Shown one piece after another: positions 36,101 to 47,472 of a DNA stretch of 64,000 bases. Numbering within the stretch: the stretch's first letter is position 1; every line of letters starts with the position of its first letter. Source of the DNA: Polytrichum commune (Eukaryota; Streptophyta; Polytrichopsida; Polytrichales; Polytrichaceae); contig OX485803.1 in the NCBI GenBank assembly GCA_950295325.1, forward strand, positions 14,136,001 to 14,200,000, given 5' to 3'. A model generated the notes under the pieces. That model made no database searches, was not told the origin of the DNA, and worked only from the letters and a program-made list of their open reading frames with translations. The translations under genes and the position numbers were made by a program.

Positions 36101-36954
36101 GAGTGTGTCCTGTTGTTTTGGAATACATGATTGCACGTGAAAATGACTAGTGAATGACCAGTGAATGACTAGTGTATAACTAGTGAATGACTACCCTATG
36201 ACTAGTGAACAACTAGTTGGATGTGCAGGCAGTGGAAAGACGAACAAACAAAAAATCCCAAAATTTGCACGTTTGAAAATTGGATTAAAAATGCAGTGCA
36301 CAATCACCCTGTGGACCCGAACGATGCGGATGACATGGACAGGGTTATGATGTGCAGCAGACCGTCACAGTTAGCTACACGATACACGAGGATGAAGCGT
36401 ATGGAAACCACTTCCACGTGGAGGACCAGCAATCCATGACGCTCAAAAATTACAACAGTGGTGTTGCCTCTGTGTTTCACATGCATTCAGTGGGTTCGGA
36501 GGAGGTGACATTGAACTATGTGGGAGTACTAAAGGATATATTAAAATTGAACTATGGGCCTCTTCCTACACCTGTCATATTTTTTAGGTGTGAGTGGATG
36601 AAGCAATATGACAACCGTGGCAACCCTATGTATGTAAGAGACAAGGCTGGATTCATGGTCGTGAATTTCCGCCACAAGGTTCCAAAGACGTTGGAGCCGT
36701 TCATATTTCCGAGCCAAACAACACATGTATTTTGGTCAGACAAAGTGCGGAAACCGGGGTGGAAAGTAGTCTTGGTGGAGGCACGCTCCCAAAGACATCA
36801 ACAGAGCACAACAGATGTCTTCATGACCACCACCGAAGAAGCGGATGGCATGCAGTTGGCGAACCATATACCTCCCCCGCCTAGCACAACGTCATTGGTG
36901 GGGGCCATAGAACTATCAGATTCCGATAACTCCTTAGCACTAGCTAAATTTTAG
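33196..36954 (+). pseudogene. CACTA (En/Spm) tnp2-type transposase, decayed
   Basis: The pieces follow the tnp2 family plan. From about 33386 one frame runs to 34753, broken by a single TGA at 33812-33814. It contains the CxxC-type CPKCKKPRY after that stop and LNYNIPRWLTTKKFFIMLALLIPGK of the tnp2 core. A GTAAAT donor follows LPYWK, and exon 2 runs 35161-36059 (DLLIQNTLDVMHCEQNFAKN, then the DUF4218-like block). Exon 3 starts at 36229 and changes frame near 36340. The last ORF (36352-36954) has the DUF4216-like NYVGVLKDILKLNY and a Ser/Asp-rich tail. Both splice joins keep codon phase. The N-terminal region before 33386 is also frameshifted. CACTA termini were not located. Confidence 0.87.
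36130..36215 (+). repeat. Short tandem motif in tnp2 intron 2
   Basis: ATGACTAGTGA and close variants occur about six times within the intron between 36060 and 36228. Subterminal or intronic short repeats of this sort are usual in CACTA elements. Function is unknown. Confidence 0.7.
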
Positions 36955-39900
36955 GTGTTTGTCCTTACAAAAGCCTAGATGGACTTACAAATGTCCTTAG
37001 TGGGTTGTATTCAACAATACTATGACTGAACAACAACTCCACTATGACTTACACGTCCACGTCATTGAGTACGTGGCATGAAAAATGAAATGATTTGTGC
37101 GTGCCCGATGCCCGCCATTGAACTTATGATTTCATACCTTCATCATATGTGCACCTTGGCAATGAATATCTTCCATATACGTCAATACATGTACTAAGCT
37201 TATGTCATCGATGACACGGCATGCCACCTCATCGTGTTGACACATGTTTAGTGACCAATATGTTGTGTTTGCCACCATTATACTATATCTCACATGTGTA
37301 CTCATCCTTTGTTGTGGGCATAGTCGTACTTACAATGTGTTGGAGAGTCATAGTTAAGTATGGGTTGGTCAAGGCAACACATAAATGACTGCACATTTGC
37401 TACGTCAGAATTGTCTTGGCACGTCACACCGGCATGGATGAATTGGACGATGAATAACTAACCATAAATCAATATTTGGGGTTGTCGCTTGCACATTTCA
37501 TCCATGAGTCATTTCAGTAACTGAACAATGATTGAACGCTTATACACGTCATCCCAAATTCAGTAGGCATGTGAGTCAATCATTTACTGAGTTCTTTAGG
37601 ACACGTAGTCATTGATACCATGGTTGGAATGGACAAGGTTTGTTGTAGTGCACCAATCTCTTATTTAATCTAATCCCTCTACGTAGTCATTTTTATTTCC
37701 TTGCATTCGAATCAATTTTTTCAGTTACCAACTAAGATCCTAAACAACAACTCAATTTTTAATTTACCATGAACTAATACTTTGATTAGAAGTACCTTAA
37801 ATTAATGCATATTAAGTATATATTTATAAATTTAATAAATACCCATAAACTTTATCATTTAACTATTAAATACCCTACATCATGACAACATTTTAGGTGC
37901 TAGTGTATATGTGTTTCGTAAGATGACTTTAGAAAAATATAAATTCAATTATATAAAGATTCCAATCAATAATTAGTGGGGTGTTTTACTGATTTTATGA
38001 ACCTTGCAAAATAATTCATGTTTCTTTTAAATAGACATGACAAGTGACACACTTCAATTTCATATGCATGATACTAAAACTTACCTCTAAAAACTTCATG
38101 AATTTTTGAAATCAATTTTATAAATCTTTCGCACTCTGTGGGTTTCATATTATCGATTTCTCAACCTCTCGCCTCCTTGTTTCACAGTCTTTTGCCTTCT
38201 CATTCATTGGTTCATCTTTGTTTTGTGTTTATCTGGAAGCCTCTTGCCTCAATGTCTTTCACTATGATACCTCAAAGCCGGAAGCAATCATGATGATGTG
38301 CAAGCAACCACTGCAAATGTGGTCCAAGGTTGGATAAGAGAGGTCAATCAAAATTTTGGTAGTTAGTCGTGGGAAGCGATTAGGAAAATCTTATACATGA
38401 GATATTGTTATTTGAGAAAAAAGTTCTACAATTTCTAGTATTGATTTTGTGAAGTTATGAATAAGGGTACCAAATCATGAAACTAATCACAACATGTAAT
38501 AATATTGGTTGAAAGTTCCAAGTTAAATTGGTTGTCTATACGGTGAACTTGGTTCATAACTCCAATGAAATTGGTGGAACCTATTGCTGAATTGGTTTGT
38601 AAAATCGTGAAATTGAGTTTACACTTATGTGAATTCATCTAACCAAAGGAGCATAAGGATTTGGTGGTTTTCAAATGTTTTTTTGTTAATCATGAGTAGA
38701 GTGAGATAATTGATGGCTTTTAAGTGGATTTGTTGTATGCCATTATTGTTCAATTACTTCCATTGTAGTCCTATGTAGATGCCTCCATAGAGGTGTGAAT
38801 CCAAGTCATAGTATTTGTGACAATATAAAATTGAATATCCAGAAATATTTGACATCAAATATGCTGAAAATCCTATGATTATGCACATTACTGCATAACC
38901 CCCTAAAAATATCCCTTTGTCTCTTGCGGGGCATAAGACTACAAGGGAGTTACCCCTGGTGACTATTGCAGGTAAATTTTCATGTTTTGTTACACAATCG
39001 CATGGCATCACATATCTAGGTTGAGAAGTTTGGAGATCTCTTGTACTTCTGGTTTCTAAGTATTTGGTCATTTGGTGCAAAACCTTTCTCATAAGTGTGA
39101 AACTCCATAAGTGTGCCACCCATACGGACACAAACACATGCTTGTGAATTCCTTGTTGCCAGAGGCGGCAACTCACATCTTTCCGTCTTGTCACTGGAAA
39201 ACTATCAAAGATTGTCTAAAAGATTGACAACCTTCCAAACTAGGATACTTTCATACCTATGTCCAGGAAGAACCGGCGTTTAGTTACAGATGAACCCTTT
39301 GAGTTTGAGAAATAACTGATTGAAGTTGGAGACTTCAGGAGAATTACCAATCATTTTAGAGGAATCTATAGAATATACCTCAAATGAATAAAGCAAAACC
39401 AAAAGGTGTCAAACATGTAACCGGCTGGATTTAGAATAACTAGGATCTTGACCAACTTCCCGGGGTCTGTTTCATGCTTCACTTGATGTTGTAAGCGGAC
39501 TTTCCAGTGTGCCTTGATAACCATCATTAAAGAACATGTATTAATATCATTAGTGTTAACCACTTTGTGTAGGTCGTCGTTTACGAAGAAGGTCCATCAA
39601 CTTCCTCCAAACACATCCCCCTGCCCCTCATCAAACCACAAAATGCATCAGTCTCCATCCAACTATAAGGCGAGCATGCAATGTGGCCGATAGTTAAATG
39701 CATCACAAGCGACAATACAAGGCCCTAGCCGCACCACTGGTTAGGGGTTATTATGTAAGAGTATCCCAAAATTTGAGGTCGCCCTAAATCGATCTAGAAA
39801 TAGCATAGGATGACACAACCGGGCTTGTCTACTTCCTAACAATTCATGAGAGAAGACTTTGAACTTAACTACTTCTAGGTAACTTAATGTGTTCATTACT

Positions 39901-40508
39901 AGTGTGATTATGAAGCCTTGGTTAAGCTAACATATCTCCTTAGCACGTAGCTATACATTGGTTAAAGTTAACCTCGACTGTGCAGTGAATTTTCCCCTCC
40001 TTTCCCAACCTGAGCCACTTAGAAGTTTGATTTTTACACACTCTAAAACAACACATCAAAATAACCATTTCAATAACATTCTTGTAATCTCAAGGTTAGA
40101 GACCTTTACACGTCAACTGCTTTCTGTTTAAGTGTGTCTTCAAGGCAATCGCTTGGTCCTTCGAATAGCAACAACTTCCTCACATTTTCTAAACACATCA
40201 TTACAATTGGAGTGGCCACTAAATGTTTCCAAAATTAACTATCTTCCAAACGTTCACTCATACGATACAGAATTCATGGTGCCTCATATGAACTCTAGTA
40301 CATCTTCTATATACATCAAACCTATTTTTATAAGATTCAACGAGTTGTTAAGATTCATCTAGTTGGTCATAACATTACCATTTTTGTCTTCTTTGTCAGA
40401 GGAAGGTTCGTCCTCGGCATGAAATTCTCTCTGAAGGTGATGTACAGCTCCAATGAAATCCTCCATGCATATGCCTAAAATTTCAAATTGGAGATTATCA
40501 ATTCTCAT
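36955..40508. other. No convincing gene; possible CACTA 3' region
   Basis: The first kilobase after the transposase is rich in CATG/ATGACT-like short motifs and may be the subterminal region of the CACTA element. The rest is AT-rich. One leftward ORF (39194-38754, 146 codons) has a hydrophobic stretch but no recognisable motif; it is not called as a gene. Confidence 0.5.
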
Positions 40509-40516
40509 ACAACTTT

Positions 40517-41403
40517 CTCGGGGGGTTCACCTTTCATTAAAACCTAGAATCACGTGCGTTCACTGCATACTCTAAAAACCCCCTATATACAAGTTATTTT
40601 TTGTGAAATGAAGTAATACACATACAATTGCAACAATAAATATACAAGTGACAATATGTATACACAAAAAGACATCCATTCATATATAGTCATTAACATA
40701 AGTATACAAATATACTTTTGAACAATAATCAACCCCTATAATATGTATAACAAAATATCCTAGCTTTCATCAACAAAGTCGTTGAAAACTTTTTCATCTT
40801 CCGGATGTAACTCATAAACATTTGATTCACCAATATATGTCATTGTAGCCAATGCAATTATTGTCTCTACGTCTACCATCAAATGATCAGTAAGATCATA
40901 TGTCCACTTGTTGTTAGCCCCTTTTTGATACCAACATAAACCAATCTCCACATTTGATGGACGGTCCACAGCCAACGTCCACAGCCAAAACCCTTCAGCG
41001 CCCGACAAAAAGAGAAAACAAAAACCTAGGGATGGGAGGGGAAAAGGGTCCTTGTTACTTTGAGTTGAACGAATCATTTCATAACCCTAATAGTGCCTCT
41101 TTCCCCGATATTACGTTGACACCTTGTACATGGTTCATATTACCCTATAAGGTTGCTAACGAAAATCGTTAATCCTAGTTAATCCTAATTTCATCCAATA
41201 TGAAAACTTATGATATGTAGTATAGTAACAGTACCATACAAGTACAATTATTGTATACTTTTTAAAGGCCTTCCATATATGTACGTAACTATAAATTATA
41301 ACATGTATATCATATGTATACGTAATACGGCAAGGTCCAAATTAATACCCCTCCTGTGCACTCACGTATACTCGTACATGTTTAGTACAGTGCACCCCCC
41401 GAG
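40517..41403. mobile_element. TIR element, CTCGGGGGG family, 887 bp
   Basis: It begins CTCGGGGGGTTCAC and ends GTGCACCCCCCGAG, flanked by the perfect 8-bp duplication ACAACTTT (40509-40516 and 41404-41411). It is the longest member of the family here. A leftward ORF of 105 codons (41077-40760) ends in an acidic C-terminus and includes CWYQKGANNKWTYDL. I do not recognise it. It could be a transposase remnant or a captured fragment. Confidence 0.88.
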
Positions 41404-41577
41404 ACAACTTTCATAAGCAATCTTATGAAACCTCCTACAGGTAAGTTTTGGATGATCAACTCCTGTTCACTTTCGTTAGTAATGTATGATACCCCTAGTT
41501 CAAGTGTTTCTGACATGTGCTGTCATGTGATTGGATGTGACTTGTTTCAAATACGACATGGAGATTACCCTACCACT

Positions 41578-42651
41578 CTACATACCTGAATCATGTTCTC
41601 CTGCCGGCTTGTCCTCCGCGTCGGTGACAAGCCAACCCAGCTGGGGAGCGACGCAATACGTGACCGGATCGACGACAACTCCGATGAGGCCACCGCGCAG
41701 CAACATGTTGAATTCTTCCGAGAAGTATTCCCACGTGAACGGTGTCTCGCTGAGTCCGCAAGGGATGTCGGAGGGATCCAATCGCACACCGGCCTTGCCA
41801 AGGGCCCCGGGGTTCATGACGCTGTCACCGGTGTAAAGAAAGAAGTTACCGATCCAGCCCGAGATTGTGGTAACGCCACCGGATCCAAAAGCACCGTGCT
41901 CCAAGAATATGTCATTCCATAATGGCTGCTCGATCTTGTTGTCGAAGGCGCCCTCGAAGTGGACGAGGATGCGGTCCAGCTGCTCTCGCCATGGGGACAG
42001 GTCCAGGTCATCCAAGAGGGCCAGGCCCTTGCGGAGCTTCTGCCAGTCTTCTTTGGTGCCTGTGAGCTCAACGGTAGGGATGCCGCACGTGGTGATCACG
42101 TTGAACTCGAAGTAGCTCTTGATAACGTCCATGAATACGATGGCATGTGCGACGCTGGCCACTTTGTCCGTCGTTGTGAACTTTGTGTTCAAGGCCTTGA
42201 GTGCCGCCACGCCGCTCAGGTTCTCAGCAATTTGAGCTGTGAATTGGTGTGCTATTTTGCCCCAGTTGTTAGTGCCACAGCCTTTGCGGAGCGTGTCGTC
42301 CCGTACCAACAATTTTTTCTTGCCCTGGTGGCTGACGAAGGCGTGCCTGTGCTTCTCCGGGTCCTTGGCCACATGCGTTGAGACTCCGAGCATGAGTGTG
42401 TTCCATATCACGTCCGGGCTGAGGGTGAGGGGCAGGTGGTAGCTGAATGCCAAGTACACGGCCGCCAACAGCGGGTTCTTGATGCCCAGGGTCTCCCCCA
42501 GAATGAAGGACGCATCTACGTGTGAGAAACCGTCCACCTCCTTCTTGCCAGCCAGCGCAATCGCTTGTTCCACCCCGTTGGATTTAGTTGGCATCCAACA
42601 GTTCACCGTCTTCAACTCCGGTTGCACATCGTTCACCTTGAACTGCACCAT
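41578..42651 (-). CDS. DUF4419-domain protein
   Basis: The ATG at 42651 is preferred over one 54 codons upstream, since the N-terminal extension looks like untranslated sequence and the MVQFKVNDVQPELK start is compact. From it, 357 codons are open. The protein matches the DUF4419 plan I know from fungi and protists: LLAAVYLAFSYHLPLTLSPDVIW, then FVSHQGKKKLLVRDDTL, then TTCGIPTVELTGTKEDWQKL, and near the end ISGWIGNFFLY and QLGWLVTD. No catalytic function is known for this family. The terminal codons read GATTCAG|GTATGTAG, a good splice donor, so the true C-terminus probably lies in a further exon to the left that I could not place. The sequence looks GC-richer than its surroundings by eye, and the main body has no intron. 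Confidence 0.8.
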   Translation of the reverse strand: MVQFKVNDVQPELKTVNCWMPTKSNGVEQAIALAGKKEVDGFSHVDASFILGETLGIKNPLLAAVYLAFSYHLPLTLSPDVIWNTLMLGVSTHVAKDPEKHRHAFVSHQGKKKLLVRDDTLRKGCGTNNWGKIAHQFTAQIAENLSGVAALKALNTKFTTTDKVASVAHAIVFMDVIKSYFEFNVITTCGIPTVELTGTKEDWQKLRKGLALLDDLDLSPWREQLDRILVHFEGAFDNKIEQPLWNDIFLEHGAFGSGGVTTISGWIGNFFLYTGDSVMNPGALGKAGVRLDPSDIPCGLSETPFTWEYFSEEFNMLLRGGLIGVVVDPVTYCVAPQLGWLVTDAEDKPAGEHDSGM

Positions 42652-43382
42652 GGCCGACGATTCCTGCAACGTCTGGGAATGCAATTGGCAATGGTAAGGA
42701 TTGGATGACGAGGACCTATTCTTGGAGACAAGCACAACTACATAGCCTGGACGCAGAAAAGAACTGAAGCTGAAGTTGAACAAACACAAATGCAATAGAA
42801 AGTACTCAATCAAAACGAAAGACCAATTGGCAAACTACAGCCATAATTATTCATTGGAGACTCCATGAACCAAAGCATCCAAACAGAACACCGAGCTTAA
42901 TTGATTGCAAACATAAGAGCTCCTTCAGTATTAAACATCACAAACATTCTGTACCAATCTCTCCGCAACATTACAACAAAGAAAAACAATCTGGGAGTCC
43001 ATCAGGAGCCACACTATCGGTTACCTTAGTTGGGAGTGCTGAGTCGAATTAGTGCTTATACTCTGCCGGAGTAACTTGCAGTCTACTGCAAATTCGCAAA
43101 ACAGCAGCGCAACTTATGACCTGCAGGAGCGATTAACACACTCCAGATCTCTCCCAGCAGGATGGAAGCTCTACGATTTACAAAACAAATCTAGTGGCAA
43201 CCGAGTGCACTAAAATCTCTTGGGATGTGCCTTCCAATATTGCTGTGCAGAACAATGAGTACAATCCTGGATATATAGAGTTACAATTGGTGGTGAATTG
43301 TCGGTAACGATCAGGACCTTCTAGGGCCCTGGTTGGCCAATGAACCTAGTAAGGAGGGCGAAGCTTTACTACTTCCTTCTTA
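42652..43382. other. Upstream region of the DUF4419 gene
   Basis: Non-coding flank holding the leader and presumably the promoter of the leftward gene. A TATATA-like sequence lies near 43270 (GGATATATAGAG). That is far from the start and uncertain. No other gene is seen. Confidence 0.35.
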
Positions 43383-45135
43383 GGGCCGCTTTACACTACG
43401 GTGGAGAAGTCCTCCGGTCAAGAATTCTAGAAGAATTTTGAAATTTGATTGCCCGAGAGTGACACTCTTGGCCGGTGGTGGTTTACACTATAGTCAAGAG
43501 TCCTTTGGTGGAGAACTTTGTACATGGGTGAAAAAATGACATGGTTGGCAACGTGGCCACACATTTTTCAAGGGGAGTTCTCCAGAGGTCAAGTTTCTTG
43601 GGCAACCTCAAAGCGTCGGATAAGAAACTTGACCTTCGGAGAACTTCAACTTCAATAAAAATATTTCTTCCTTAGAGAAATCTCTCGGGGGGTGCACTCC
43701 ATTGTCAAGTTGAACATCACGTGCGATAAAACATATCTACTTTCTACATAAAGCATCACCAAAATGGGTCAAAATTTTATCAATTGTTTTTCATGAGTAG
43801 ATATACACGGTATCTATTACATAACAATAATAATAAAACCAAATTTGATGATTTCTTTTGTATTTTTTTAAACATATTGTTTCTAACTAGAATGACGCAA
43901 AATTGAACTAAAACAATTACTAAAAAACTTAAGATGCTCACAAATTTCAATATATATATATAAAATATATATTATCAATGGTTATGCATATGTAGAAAAA
44001 ATATCATAATTTTCAAAATTATATATGGCATAAAATATAGAGTAGCAAACTTTTATCGCACGCAGTTATGAAACGTAAGGGGGTGTGATAGCCCAAGAGA
44101 AATCTTTGCACTATTGTTCTCCAAACATTTACAAATATTCTCAAAAACTCTTAAAATAAAAGTCCAAAGATCTTTGGTGTTGTCTACCCAAGTTAGCAAC
44201 TGTCATCTTATCTAAATTCTCATCTAACTTTTGGAAACTAATAATTTCATTAACACCAATATATAAAGAGTTCTCTAATAAGAACTAGACAATAATGATG
44301 CATGACGTTTAGCATCAAGATATTGGTGATACTATATCACCCGTGTACAAGGCAACATACTAGGTAGGAGGCCACTCTCACCCTAACCATGTCCATTCTA
44401 CACTAGTAACCCTAATTATCATTAAGTTCCCAACAAAAAGTGAAGTTCCCAAGTGGTTCCCATGCGAAAATGGATGTGTTTTAGATGTGCATTGTATAGA
44501 TGAAAGGAATTCTAGCATTAACTACCTCTTTAATATGACAAAACAGAGATTCTATATGTCGCATTATCGAGTGTTGTAGTCGTATAAAAGAGGGAGTTTT
44601 GAACTAAAAAGTGTGGTCTCGTAAAAATGTGTCGTAATATTGAGGGTGTCGTATAAACAAGTGTCGTATTAACGAGGTTGGACTATACCAACATGTAATT
44701 TCTTTAAAAATCAATAAGAATATAATGTTACCTACTTATTTACCTCAATTTGGATGTATTATAGAGGTGGAACATTTTCAAATAAATTATTATCATGAAA
44801 GAAGTTCTAAAACATTGCCATATACATTTTATTTTATTTTTATCAATGTAATTTTTCTAAATATCAATACAATGGTCATTTAGGGGGTAACGTTTCTACT
44901 ATGGCCGGCTTTGACCGTTTTGTGAAGTAGTCCGGTGGACTTCTCCTCTTGGTGAAGTTGTCCAATACATTTCTCCTCTAGGTGGTTACACTACGGTCGG
45001 TCAAGACTTCTTAAGGCATTATGTTATTGTCTTTTCATCTTCTCCAGGATACCATCCCTCGTCTCAAACAACCATGTCTTGGGCGAAAATTCTTGACCGA
45101 CCGGTGCACTTCTCCACCGTAGTGTAAAGTGGCCC
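43383..45135. mobile_element. Harbinger-like non-autonomous TIR element
   Basis: The left end GGGCCGCTTTACACTACGGT and the inverted right end (GGGCCACTTTACACTACGGT, reading back from 45135) match over about 50 bp with small differences. Both ends abut TTA (43380-43382 and 45136-45138), the 3-bp duplication expected for PIF/Harbinger elements. It has no transposase ORF, and another small transposon is nested inside it. Further ACACTA(C/T)GG(T)-like inverted motifs lie within it near 43490 and 44990. The assignment rests on termini only. Confidence 0.55.
43684..44097. mobile_element. Small TIR element nested in Harbinger-like element
   Basis: The 414-bp element begins CTCGGGGGGTGCAC. Its right end is diverged (GATAGCCCAAG). 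The 8-bp duplication AGAAATCT (43676-43683 and 44098-44105) is perfect. It is a close relative of the element in the copia pol region (30344-30752) along its full length. Confidence 0.88.
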
Positions 45136-45878
45136 TTAGTAGTTAAGTATGAACATCAAAAAGCCATGTGTTATGATGAGATTGGAGCATGTGCTCAAGA
45201 ATATATCAACCGATGTGCTAAGTTCAACAATTAACACCATTGGAAGGTCTATGTGATCATCTAAAGAGAAAGAAAATCGTTGTCTTTACTCCCTATAGCT
45301 TTCGCATTTGAACTTTGATTTTGAAACTTGGAATGATGATATGTGATGTGCAATCCCAATTACTAATTGCATGAGACGTTGCATGTTGGGTGTCTAATTT
45401 GAACCAACATCCAACACTATATGTGAAGTGGAAGTGCCCCAAACACCTTTCAAGTAGACAAACCTACTACAGTTACTTCCGTGACATTGGGCTATTTTGA
45501 TGTGCAATAAATATGAAAAAACTCCCGGTCCATTAGTGAAGTTATCATATGTACCCAAATGTCCCAAGAATAAGGTCAAATAAGTGGTTATATACTATAT
45601 AGGTGTGCACAAAGTGGTTAGTGTTGGGCATATGTGAAGCATTGACTTTTTGCTATCCCACTTAATGAGTTGTTGCATCAATCCTTAGGATAATATTGCA
45701 AGTGTTCATTTTAGAAGAATATAGAACCATTTCACACTCAAAAGTACATAACATTAGTCAACCTCATTGCGTTGCTTTCTTCTATAAGCGGATTGCACAA
45801 TGAGATTATTAGTCTCAACTCATGATGGCTAGGATTAACTCATAAATTGCCATGATGCAAACTTGTCCAACAACTATG

Positions 45879-46165
45879 CTCGGGGGGTTCACTTCCTCTT
45901 ATATTTTGCATACACGTGTGTTTGGGACCTATTTATTGGGGGGGTTATTTACCTTGCAGAAAAGATTATAAGGTGATGGTATTTTACATGTAAAAACCCT
46001 AAAAATATTATATGTGATGGTATTTTACATGTAAACGTGTTTCACTATTTTAAAATCCCCTATTTTACATGTACATTTTTTACAAAATTTATCTACGATG
46101 AATATATTGGACCCTATTTTTTTATCGCACGTTGTTCTACGATTTTCGCCAGTGAACCCCCCGAG
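45879..46165. mobile_element. Small TIR element, CTCGGGGGG family (copy 2)
   Basis: The same insertion as 12986-13272, with the same CAACTATG target duplication at 45871-45878 and 46166-46173. It was present before the segmental duplication. Confidence 0.9.
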
Positions 46166-46462
46166 CAACTATGCCTATCCATGTGGCCCCCTTGGCAATG
46201 GTCCTCATCGAATATATTAATATATAGACATTCCATCTCCGTTAAGGCAAGCCCAAAAATTTCATAGATGTCAATTGAAAGGCACAAAATGAATAGTACT
46301 CAGACTTAGTTCTATTCATTTTGCAAGGGAACCCCATCATAAAAGGGGCGTTATGCTTGCAAAATTCTAGGCCCCACTTTGTAGCGACTTACTATTGAGT
46401 AATGTTATGTAGTATGATGTTGTTTGATTGAGACATGTCTAACTTACCTTAAGGTATGCATG

Positions 46463-46853
46463 TGTTATTCGGTTTACTTTTCTTAATCGGACACCTATAT
46501 TTGATTGGTGTAGTCTGGTGAGGATCAAAGAACAATCACCATAAAGACAAATGTTCAAAAGAGTTTGGATTACAACTTCAACTATCATTAACTATTTCAC
46601 ACTCAATAATCAAACAACTTGGGAGGACCTATATATTCAGTGTAGAAATCAACAAACATGCACTTCCGATAGCCACAACTAAATTAGGGCACATCTGACT
46701 CTCAATTTAATATTTGTTGATGCTTCATTATAGAATTGCTAAAGCAACACAAGTTTTTTTTTGGGTAAGTTAAATCTACTCGGTAGAAGTTGGGAGAACA
46801 TGAAAAACGAATTGAATAACACCCACATAGCATACCCTAGTGCAAGTTATCTC
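46463..46853 (+). repeat. Dispersed repeat, member 2
   Basis: This is the duplicated counterpart of 13570-13960, and it is related to 61885-62250. Confidence 0.6.
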
Positions 46854-47472
46854 TATCTTGTTGGTTCACACTCTCCACATTGTGAAAGAGACTGGCGACT
46901 GTCCTTTGTGACACCAGTCCCTTGCGACAACCTCAGTAAGGTGTACTGTTAGTGTTAGTTGGGTCCAAACTCCAAGTTTTGTTCTTCTTACACAATTGGG
47001 ATCCCACACGCCCTCAAGAATTTGGAAGGATCCCACATTGATTGTCCATCGCCATCAATCATAAAAGAAAATTCTCAATCATGGATCAAACTCTCACCCC
47101 TCTCACCGTGACATCAACTTCACGGTGGCCTCCAACTTGTCATCTGTGTTGTATAGACTCCTCCACTTTTAGGTTTCGGTGGAAAAAGATGCAAGACTGG
47201 AGTTTTGTTTACTTGTTTGCAGAAGAATAGGATGATGAGTAAGTATAATATCCACTGCATACAACCCCTGCTACCTCAACAACAACAATTATCAATGACT
47301 CATTTCGGATTGCCGCTTTCGGGGAAGCAATCTTAGGGTAGATTTTGCTTTCAAAGGTTTTCCATGTGTACCACCATCCTGACCTGACCCGAACCTTTGA
47401 AGCACTAGGAGGTAGGGTTGATTCCACCATAGCCATCTTTGAAGTAAAGATTTGTGTGCGGAATTTCAAAGG

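Noticed and set aside
38754-39194. 146-codon leftward ORF as a gene
   Set aside because: No recognisable motif, AT-rich surroundings and no splice or promoter support; it may be chance.
41593-42697. Rightward ORFs opposite the DUF4419 gene
   Set aside because: They are antisense shadows of a GC-rich coding exon.
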